Assembly: GCA_030949985.1 (NCBI GenBank)
Contig: JAUZRX010000006.1
Span: 1-64,000 of the forward strand
Reading direction: 5' to 3'
DNA length: 64,000 bases
Source: Acidobacteriota bacterium
GTDB taxonomy: Bacteria; Acidobacteriota; Polarisedimenticolia; J045
Part shown: piece after piece, positions 45,424 to 53,200 of the stretch
Layout: each line of letters starts with the position of its first letter
Numbering within the stretch: position 1 is the first letter of the stretch
Notes under the pieces: model-generated
The model's input: only the letters and a program-made list of their open reading frames with translations
What the model was told of the DNA's origin: nothing
The model's database searches: none
Translations under genes and position numbers: made by a program

Positions 45424-46521
45424 ATGCAGACCTGGATCGTCACCGGCGGGGCCGGCTTCATCGGCAGCAACTTCGTGCGCCTGGCCCTGGACCGGACCTC
45501 GGCGCGGATCGTGGTCTACGACAAGCTGACCTATGCGGGCAGCCTCGAGAGCCTGGCCGATGTGCGGGAGGATCCGCGCTTCCTCTTCGTCCACGGTGAT
45601 ATCGCCGACCGCCAGGCGGTGGGCCGGTTGCTCGATGAACACCGGCCGGATGTGCTGGTGAACTTCGCGGCGGAGAGCCATGTGGATCGTTCGATCGATG
45701 ATCCCGGCACCTTTATCGAGACCAATATCCGCGGTACCTGGACCCTGCTCGAGGAGAGCCGCAGGATGCTCGCGGCGCGGGAGGCAAAGGCGCGGGAGGC
45801 GTTCCGCTTCCTCCAGGTCTCCACCGACGAGGTCTATGGCAGCCTGGGCGAGGAGGGGGCCTTCAGCGAGACCACACCGTACGCGCCGAATTCCCCCTAC
45901 GCCGCGTCGAAGGCGGCGGCGGACCACATCGCCCGTTCCTACCAGCGTACGTTCGGCATGGGGGTCGTGATCACCAACTGCTCGAACAACTACGGCCCGT
46001 TCCAGTTTCCCGAGAAGCTGATTCCCCTGATGATCCTCAACGCCCTCGAGGGTCGGCCGCTGCCGATCTACGGTGATGGCGGGAACGTGCGGGACTGGCT
46101 CTACGTGGAGGATCACTGCGAGGGACTGCTCCGTGTGATCGAGGGGGGGCGGCCGGGGGAAAAGTACAACCTGGGAGGAGGTTGCGAGTTGACCAACCTG
46201 GAACTGGTCGACCGGCTCTGCGCGATTCTCGACGAGTTGCGGCCGCCTGCGGACAATCCCCGGATGCGGGACCGGGGATCGAACTCCTACGCCGACCTGA
46301 AGACTTTCGTCGCCGATCGGCCGGGGCATGACCGGCGCTACGCGATCGACGCGACCAAGATCCGCCGCGAGCTGGGCTGGACACCTCGTCATGACTTCGA
46401 GGCGGGGCTTCGGCGTACGGTGGAGTGGTATCTCGAGCATCGTTCCTGGTGCCAGGCCGTTCAGGAGAACAATTACGACCGGCAGCGGCTGGGGCTCGAC
46501 CATGGCGCTGTCCGACACTGA
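45424..46521 (+). CDS. rfbB: dTDP-glucose 4,6-dehydratase
   Basis: 365 residues from ATG 45424 with GGAGGGAG upstream. Extended SDR: NAD site G-G-A-G-F-I-G near residue 8, S-T-D-E-V-Y-G and catalytic Y-A-A-S-K, then N-N-Y-G-P-F-Q-F-P-E-K, which are typical of RmlB. It makes dTDP-4-keto-6-deoxyglucose, precursor of rhamnose and other deoxysugars. The other rml genes are not beside it. It overlaps the next gene by 20 bp. Confidence 0.95.
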   Translation: MQTWIVTGGAGFIGSNFVRLALDRTSARIVVYDKLTYAGSLESLADVREDPRFLFVHGDIADRQAVGRLLDEHRPDVLVNFAAESHVDRSIDDPGTFIETNIRGTWTLLEESRRMLAAREAKAREAFRFLQVSTDEVYGSLGEEGAFSETTPYAPNSPYAASKAAADHIARSYQRTFGMGVVITNCSNNYGPFQFPEKLIPLMILNALEGRPLPIYGDGGNVRDWLYVEDHCEGLLRVIEGGRPGEKYNLGGGCELTNLELVDRLCAILDELRPPADNPRMRDRGSNSYADLKTFVADRPGHDRRYAIDATKIRRELGWTPRHDFEAGLRRTVEWYLEHRSWCQAVQENNYDRQRLGLDHGAVRH

Positions 46522-47998
46522 AAGGAGGGGCCGCCGGGTGGACGCTGTTCCCCTCTGTGTCGACCTCGACGGCACCCTGGTCGCTACCGACACACTCTGG
46601 GAATCGGTGCGGAGGATCGTCGGTCGCCGGCCCTGGCGCCTGCCGGGATTGGGCCTCGCCCTGCTGCGGGGGCGGGTGGCGTTCAAGGCGGTGACGGCCG
46701 CGGCGGATGACTTCGAGGCCGACGCCTTGCCCTACCGGGAGGAGGTCCTCGACCTGGTGCGGCGCGCCCGCAGCGAGGGACGTCCGGTGCTGCTGGTCAC
46801 CGCGGCCCACGAGAGTGTCGCCCTCGAGGTGGCCGCGCACCTGGGACTCTTCGACGAGGTGCTGGCCACGGGGGACGAGGAGAACCTCAAGGGTGCCGCC
46901 AAGGCTGCGGTGCTGGAGGGACGTTTCGGGCGGGGGGGCTTCGACTATGTCGGAGATTCCACCGCCGACCTGGCTGTCTTCGCCGTGGCTCGCAGGGCCT
47001 TTCTCGTCGCACCTTCCGGCTCGATGGCGAGGCGCGCTCGAGCGCTGACGGAGGGCAGGGGTGAGACGATCTGTCGCCGGCCTGCGCGCCTGAAGGCTCT
47101 GGTGGCCGCCTTGCGCCCCCACCAATGGTCGAAAAACGCCCTGATCCTGGCGCCGGCTTTGATGGGGCACGATCTGCCGGCTGCGTCCCAGGCGCTGGCG
47201 GGGATCTTCGCTTTTGTCGCCTTCAGCCTCTGCGCGTCCGCCGGTTACGTGCTCAACGACCTGGTGGACCTCGACGCGGATCGGCGTCATCGCAGCAAGC
47301 GCCGCCGGCCTTTCGCCCGGGGCGACCTGCCCCTCTACTGGGGGCCGTTTCTGGTCGTGGCGCTGCTCGCTGTTTCGGCGGGTCTGGCCTGGATCGCCAC
47401 GCCGCCGATCTTCGTGGGCCTGCTCGGCTTCTATTTTCTGCTCAGCCTGGGCTACTCCTACGCCTTCAAGCGCCGTCCGGTGATCGACGTGCTGGTCCTG
47501 GCCGGGCTCTACACCTTGCGGCTGCTCTCGGGTGGGGTGGCGATGGGCATCGAGATTTCCGCGTGGCTGTTGGCTTTTTCGACCTTTCTCTTCTTTTCCC
47601 TGGCCATGGCCAAGCGGTATACGGAACTGCTGGCTCTCGAAGGGGGACGTGACGAGAAGATCGGGCGCCGGGGTTACCTCCGCCGCGACCTGGAGATGGT
47701 GGCCAGCATGGGGCCGGCCGCGGGCTACATCGCCGTGCTGGTCTTCGCCCTCTACCTGAACAGTGACCGCGTGCGGATGAACTACGAGGAGCCTTTCGTG
47801 CTCTGGCTGGCGGCGCCGTTGCTGCTGTACTGGATCACCAGGATCTGGTTCCTGGCGCACCGCGGGGAGCTCGATGACGATCCGGTGAAGTTCGCCCTGG
47901 TGGATCCCGAGAGCTGGGTTTGTGCCGGGCTGGTTCTGTTGATCGCGGCCCTGGCTCGATACTTGCCGAACATCGACCTGATCCAGCTCGTTCCCTAG
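46502..47998 (+). CDS. HAD hydrolase - UbiA prenyltransferase fusion
   Basis: 498 residues from ATG 46502, inside the end of rfbB. Residues about 15-200 are a HAD phosphatase: D-L-D-G-T-L (Asp21, Asp23) and Y-V-G-D-S-T-A-D. Residues about 205-498 are an intramembrane UbiA prenyltransferase with N-D-L-V-D-L-D-A-D (Asn252, Asp253) and about eight helices. The UbiA part resembles decaprenyl-phosphate phosphoribose synthase of arabinogalactan assembly. A fused HAD could then remove the 5-phosphate, giving polyprenyl-phosphate ribose in one protein (inference). Confidence 0.88.
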   Translation: MALSDTERRGRRVDAVPLCVDLDGTLVATDTLWESVRRIVGRRPWRLPGLGLALLRGRVAFKAVTAAADDFEADALPYREEVLDLVRRARSEGRPVLLVTAAHESVALEVAAHLGLFDEVLATGDEENLKGAAKAAVLEGRFGRGGFDYVGDSTADLAVFAVARRAFLVAPSGSMARRARALTEGRGETICRRPARLKALVAALRPHQWSKNALILAPALMGHDLPAASQALAGIFAFVAFSLCASAGYVLNDLVDLDADRRHRSKRRRPFARGDLPLYWGPFLVVALLAVSAGLAWIATPPIFVGLLGFYFLLSLGYSYAFKRRPVIDVLVLAGLYTLRLLSGGVAMGIEISAWLLAFSTFLFFSLAMAKRYTELLALEGGRDEKIGRRGYLRRDLEMVASMGPAAGYIAVLVFALYLNSDRVRMNYEEPFVLWLAAPLLLYWITRIWFLAHRGELDDDPVKFALVDPESWVCAGLVLLIAALARYLPNIDLIQLVP

Positions 47999-48092
47999 CA
48001 GCCCGCTTCGCAAGCCTCTTCCGCCGTTCGAAAAGACCGGTTCCGCCGACGGGTGTCTTCTGGGGGGGCTTTTCGCCGGTGGGGGCGACGGA

Positions 48093-48125
48093 ACGAAAGA
48101 AAGGGGCCCGGCTTGGCCGGGCCCC
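48093..48125 (-). terminator. Rho-independent terminator of the repeat-tailed subtilase gene
   Basis: GGGGCCCGGC and GCCGGGCCCC (48103-48112, 48116-48125) form a 10-bp stem with a three-base loop. On the minus strand it is followed by TTTCTTTCGTT. It lies about 120 bp past the subtilase stop. The other direction, after the UbiA gene, lacks a T-run. Confidence 0.75.
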
Positions 48126-48246
48126 TGTTGTCGATGACGCCGGGAGCGATGACTGGGGGTGAGTTCGAGGGGTTAGGAGTGGGTCTCAGGTCGGCGAGAG
48201 GGGTTGGAAGCCCGCCGGTGCCCTCGGAATGGCCCCCGGCGTCGGT

Positions 48247-49782
48247 CTAGTCCTCGATCGTGCCCGGAGCCGTATCGGCCCAGAGGATACCGTCGCCCCA
48301 GAGGATGCCGTCGGCCCAGGCGGCCATGTCACCCCAGAGGATGCCGTCGCCCCAGAGGATACCGTCGCCCCAAACCGCGCCGTCACCGTAGACCTTGTCG
48401 AAGCCGGTGAGCAGAGCCGGGCGGCCGTCACGGGGGGTGATCAGGTAGAGGCTGACGCCGGCAGGGTGCCGTGCCACCAGGGGGGAGCTGGAGTTGAAGT
48501 GACCGATACCGGCCACTTCGTCGGAGAGTTCCATGGCCGCTTCCACGTCCATGTAGCCGGCGCCGCGGGCGAAGACGTCCACGCCCTCGAGCTTCTCGGC
48601 AGAACGCATCAGTACGGCCTTGACCGCGTCGTTGGTCATGTTCGGATGGCGCTCGAGGAGCAGGGCCGCGGCACCGCTGACGACGCCGGCCGCCATGCTG
48701 GTTCCGGAAAGCTCGATGCCTTCGTCGGTGAGCTTTTCCGGGTGCTCGGTGGCCAGGGTCGAACCGGGAGCCACCGGGCCGACGATGCGGTTGCCCGGAG
48801 CGACCAGGTCAGGCTTGACCACGAAGTCACCCCAGGAAGGACCACGGCTGCTGTAGGTCGTCACTTCGTCGTCGCCGCGGGCGATGGTGTTGAAGTCGTT
48901 CATCGCGCCGGCGGTGATCACCAGGGGATCGTTGCCCGGAGCGTTGATCGTCATGCTGCCGTCACGGCCGCGGTTACCGGCGGAGGCCACCACGGTCAGG
49001 CCGGCGGCCCAGGCGCGACGGACCGCGATGTTGACCGGGTCGTAGCGGAAGGACATGCGCGGCGCGTAACCCAGAGAGAGGTTGACCACCTGGATGCCGT
49101 ACTCTTCGCGGTGGGTGATGACCCAGTCCATGGCCGCCAGGACGTCGGAGAGCCGGCCGCGCCCCTCGGCGTCGAGCACCCGCAGGACCACCAGGTTGGC
49201 TTCCGGTGCCAGGCCCTTGTCACCGGCGACGATGCCGGCGATGTGGGTGCCGTGGCCGAAACCATCGACAGCCTGTCCGCCGTCTTCGACGAAGTCGACC
49301 CGGGCCAGCACGCGCTCTTCGGGGAGGGCGGCTTCAGGGGTCAGGCCGGAGTCGATCAGCGCCACCGTCACGCCGCGGCCGGTGTGGCCGTAGCGCTGCC
49401 AGGCGATGTCTGCGTTGGTGGCGGCGCGGGCGACGTCCAGGTTGGCCCGCAAGACGCGGTCCTCGGTGATGGTCAGGACATCGGCGGCCTGGCTCAGGCG
49501 CTCGAGAGTCTGGCGGTCGAGGCGACCGGTGATGGCTCCGAGCCGCGTCGAGCGGAAGTCTTCACTCAGGCCCTCGAGGGCGGCGGGAAGCGTGGCTCCC
49601 TCGCGGAGCTGAATCACCACCGGGACCGTGGCGTCGCCGGTCGTGTCGGTCGCCGCGTTCTCGAAGAGCTGGACCAGCTCTGCCGAGACCTTGACCCGCT
49701 CGGGAACGGCGCCGAATACCATTCCGGCAGCGATAGCGACCAGGGCGAGGGTTGAAATCAGGATTCCGAGTCTACGTTGCAT
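48247..49782 (-). CDS. Secreted S8 subtilase with hexapeptide W-G-D repeat tail
   Basis: 511 residues; ATG 49782 is chosen for GGAG seven bases upstream (ATG 49797 is earlier in frame). A signal peptide covers 1-25 and an I9-like prodomain about 30-120. The triad is Asp144 (L-I-D-S-G), His177 (G-H-G-T-H) and Ser362 (G-T-S-M-A), with oxyanion Asn270 (S-A-G-N). The serine is followed by A-A-G-V-V-S-G, not the common A-A-P-H-V-A-G. Residues 466-501 are six hexapeptides of type G-D-G-I-L-W. It has its own sigma-54-type promoter, a GTCTCA site cluster and a terminator. It lies downstream of the giant regulator gene on the same strand. Confidence 0.93.
   Translation of the reverse strand: MQRRLGILISTLALVAIAAGMVFGAVPERVKVSAELVQLFENAATDTTGDATVPVVIQLREGATLPAALEGLSEDFRSTRLGAITGRLDRQTLERLSQAADVLTITEDRVLRANLDVARAATNADIAWQRYGHTGRGVTVALIDSGLTPEAALPEERVLARVDFVEDGGQAVDGFGHGTHIAGIVAGDKGLAPEANLVVLRVLDAEGRGRLSDVLAAMDWVITHREEYGIQVVNLSLGYAPRMSFRYDPVNIAVRRAWAAGLTVVASAGNRGRDGSMTINAPGNDPLVITAGAMNDFNTIARGDDEVTTYSSRGPSWGDFVVKPDLVAPGNRIVGPVAPGSTLATEHPEKLTDEGIELSGTSMAAGVVSGAAALLLERHPNMTNDAVKAVLMRSAEKLEGVDVFARGAGYMDVEAAMELSDEVAGIGHFNSSSPLVARHPAGVSLYLITPRDGRPALLTGFDKVYGDGAVWGDGILWGDGILWGDMAAWADGILWGDGILWADTAPGTIED
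48280..48387 (-). repeat. Six 18-bp tandem repeats encoding the W-G-D tail
   Basis: Exactly 108 bp encodes GDGAVW, GDGILW, GDGILW, GDMAAW, ADGILW, GDGILW. The 18-bp DNA units are nearly identical, differing mostly at third positions. Similar Trp-Gly-Asp tails occur on subtilases of Acidobacteria and Chloroflexi (from memory); their function is unknown to me. Confidence 0.9.
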
Positions 49783-49875
49783 GGTCCTTCTCCCCATGGA
49801 TGCCTGTGAAGGCTGGTTTCTGCTGCGGGGCTCAGGGGCTCATGGTGCGATGCCTTCCGAACCCACCCTCCTCTA

Positions 49876-49895
49876 TATCAAGTTCCTTGCCAAGT
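49876..49895 (-). promoter_or_regulatory. Sigma-54-type promoter of the repeat-tailed subtilase gene
   Basis: The minus strand reads CTTGGCAAGGAACTTGATAT. GG (plus 49890-49891) and GA (49878-49879) are ten bases apart. TTGGCAAG matches the -24 consensus TTGGCACG at seven of eight positions. The -12 half is TTGAT, so the normally invariant GC is GA. The predicted start leaves a leader of about 85 nt. Confidence 0.6.
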
Positions 49896-49903
49896 CTGAA
49901 TCA

Positions 49904-50118
49904 GTCTCAAGTTGTTGCTATAAAAAGACTTGATGCCTTTGCGACAAGGGGGGCGATTCTGTCTCTCCATGGCGGGTGTCTCATGCCGCGCGAGACCTGT
50001 AACCCCCTGCAAAAAAGCGTTTTGGGTCTGTCTCACGGGCCCTGTGTCAGCGAGACAGGGAGCCTCTGAGACTGAGACGGTCGCATCGGTTCCGGTAAGG
50101 GTCGCGGGGGTGTCTCAG
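49904..50118. promoter_or_regulatory. Cluster of GTCTCA / TGAGAC half-sites upstream of the subtilase promoter
   Basis: Six exact half-sites: GTCTCA at 49904, 49978, 50030 and 50112, and tandem TGAGAC at 50067 and 50073. Two further partial GAGAC sites lie at 49991 and 50052, making imperfect inverted pairs (49978-49995; 50029-50057). The cluster runs from about 12 to 230 bp upstream of the -24 box. The half-site is the one forming the palindrome at 27614-27628. The likely binder is the Fis-type regulator encoded next door. Confidence 0.65.
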
Positions 50119-50224
50119 GGCGGGTTCGGCCGAGCCTCGTCACCCGGGGCATCCCGGGGGGACGGCCCATGGGCCGGGGTGCGGGGAGGACGAGAGCCGT
50201 CTCCGCCGGCCCGGGCCGGCGCCC

Positions 50225-53200
50225 TCAGTGGCGGCCGATGCGGTGGCGGCGCAGGCGGCGATAGAGCGTGGCGCGGCTGATACCCAGCAGTGCCGCGGCC
50301 TGCTCCCTGTTGCCGCCGGCCTGTTCGAGGGCTTCTTCGAGCCGGCGCGCCTCCTCGATGTCGGATGCGGCCGCCGGGGCCCCCGCCGCTTTTTCGGGTG
50401 CGGAGGTGGAGGGGGCTGGCGAGGAACGGGCGAAGTGCGGGTCGGTGGCCAGGGCGTCGATACCGATCGGGTCGCCCTCGCTGACCAGCAGCAGGCGCCG
50501 GACGGTGTTTTCGAGTTCGCGAATGTTGCCCGGCCAGTCGTGGGAGCAGAGCTGGCGCATCACCGCTGCGGTCATCCGGGGCACCGGTCGGCGCGCGGCG
50601 GCCGCCTCCCGCTCGAGGAAGTGACGCACGAGGAGGGGGATGTCTTCCCGCCTCTCGCGCAAGGGCGGGAGCTGAATCGTCACTCCGTTGAGCCGGAAGT
50701 AGAGATCCTGGCGAAAAGTCCCTTCCGCCACGCGGGCTCCGAGGTCCTGGTGGGTCGCGGCGATGATTCTCACGTCCGTGGAGACGACCTGGTCGCTACC
50801 GAGGGGGCGGAATTCCTTTTCCTGGAGTACACGCAGCAGCTTGGCCTGCAGGCCGGGGCTCATTTCCCCGACTTCGTCGAGCAGCAGGGTCCCGCCGTTG
50901 GCCAGTTCGAAGAGGCCGGGGCGGTCCCGGTCCGCGCCGGTGAAGGCTCCGCGCCGGTGACCGAAGAGAATGCTCTCGAGCAGGGTCTCGGGAATGGCGG
51001 CGCAGTTTTCACTGAGGAAGACGTTCTCGCTTCTCCTCGAGGAGAAGTGCATGGCGCGGGAGATGACCTCCTTGCCTGTACCCGATTCGCCGAGAACGAT
51101 CACGGGAACGTCCGTGTCCGCCACCTTCTCGAGCAGCTCGAAGACCCGGCGCATGCTCTTGGAACGACTCACCAGGTCGCCGAAGCGGTAGGTGCGGGCG
51201 GCGGCCTTGTAGTGCGCGTCGCGCTGCCGGGTCACCTTGCCCACCAGCCGGCCGTAGGCCAGGGCGACGGCGGCCTGGTCGGCCAGGGCCCTGAGCAGAC
51301 GCAGATCCTCGGCGCTGAAGAGCGTGCGGTTGGCCCGGGAGTCGACGTAGAGCGTGCCCAGGTCGCGGCCTTCCATGCGCAGGGCCACACCCATCAGGGA
51401 GCGGATGCCCAGGGCGCTGACCGAAGGCACCCTCGCCAGGTCGGGATCGCTGCGCACGTCCGCGATGAGTACGGCGCCTTCTTTCGCCACACGGTCCTGC
51501 ACCGCCTGGGAGAACTCGAGCCCTTCCCCGCGGCCTCCGCCCCGGTCGGTTCCGGCGGCGAGCAGCCATTCGCCGCCTCCCTCGTCACGCAGCAGCAGCA
51601 GGCCACGCTCCGCTCCGCAGGATTCAACGGCCAGGGCCACCACGCGCTCGAGCAGATCTTCGAGTCGGCCGCCCTCGGTGATCGCTTCACAGACTTCGTA
51701 GAGACGGGCCAGGGTGCCCGCGGCATCCACGCCGGGGCCCGTGCTGCTCAGCCGGTCGGCCCGCGAGAGGATCGCGGAGCGTTCCGGATCGGAGAGGAAA
51801 AGGGTGCGCCGGGATTCGTCGCTGATCGCCCCGGCCACTTCCCGCAGGGTTTGGGCCGCGCGTGTCAGTCGCAGGGCGGCACGGGCGGTCTCCCCCCGGG
51901 ACTCGTAGGTTTCCGCCGCCAGGGTCAGCAGGCGGACTTCGGTGGCCACCGGTCCGTGACGGGCGGCGAGTCCGGCACCTTCCTCCGCACAGGCCAGCAG
52001 CAACCCCTCCTGGCCCAGCTCTTTCCAACTCGAGGCGCGTTCACAGAGCAGTTGAACCCGCAGCGCCGGGCCGTCCTCTCCGGTCTCGCCGAGCTGGGTG
52101 TCTGCCTCGTCGAGCAGGGTCAGCGACCGGGCGGGGTCGCCGGCGAGCCGGGCCAGCCGGGCCAGTTCGACCGTGGCGAGGAAGAGCTGTCGGTGGGCGT
52201 CGGCGGGCAGGGCCTGCTGCCGTACCTGCTCGGCGCACCGGCGGGCCTGTTCGAGGCGGCGGGCCCGGCGCAGATCAGCCGCCACCGCGAGCTCGGCGAA
52301 GAGTCGTTGCCGCTCTTCGCCGAGGGCTTCGGCCAGGTCTCGCGCCAGGCGGTTGTGCTCGCGGGCGGCGCGGGTGTCGCCCAGGTGGGTCAGCGCTTCT
52401 CCCATGGCCAGGAGGGCGGCGATGCGAGGACCGTGGCGTCCGACGATGGCCGAGTGTTCGATCAGCCTCTGCCCGACTTCCAGCGTTCGTTCGTACAGGC
52501 CCATGCGGTTGAAGAGGAAAACCAGGTTTTCCATCGCCAGTTCGACGGGAATTCCGGGAACCTCTGAAAGCTCTTCGATCAGCGATTCGCTCAGTCGCCG
52601 GGCGGCCTGCAAGTCGCCGAGGCGGGTGAAGACCAGCGTCTCGTTGGTGCGGGCCAGCAGGGCCCAGATCCTGTCCCCCAGCTCGTGGAAGATCTTCTGG
52701 GCCTTGCGCGTGGCCTCGATGGCGGCGGCGCTGCGGCCGGTGATGGCGTAGGGCAGGGCCACGTCCTGCAGGCCGTAGGCCAGTTCCCGGCGGTTTCCGG
52801 TCTGCTCGGCGAGTTGCAGGGCGCGCTCGAAAGGTTCGAGGGCGAGGGTATGGTCCCAGCGGGCCCAGAGGATCGAGGCCAGGACCTTGTTGGCCAGGGC
52901 CGCGGCCCGCGGATCGTCGGCCTTTTCCGCCAGTTCGATCGCGGCGCGGGCCGTGCGCTCGGCCTGCTCGCCCCGGCCCCTCTCGCGCAGTGCGGAGGCC
53001 AGCTTGCTCAGGGCCGTGGAGCGAGCGGCGAGATCATCGAGACGTTCGGCGGTCTCCACCCAGTCCCGGCAGACCTTTTCGAGAGCCGCGGCGTCGTGGG
53101 CTTCCCGCCAGGCCCGCGCCAGGCGCGGATAGACCTCGAGACGGGCCGGATCTTCGGGGGCCATCCGGTCGAGGGCGGCCTGGAAGAAGCGGGCGGCCCC

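Noticed and set aside
48280-48387. 18-bp direct repeats as an iteron or CRISPR-like element
   Set aside because: They are in frame and encode the W-G-D hexapeptides of the subtilase.
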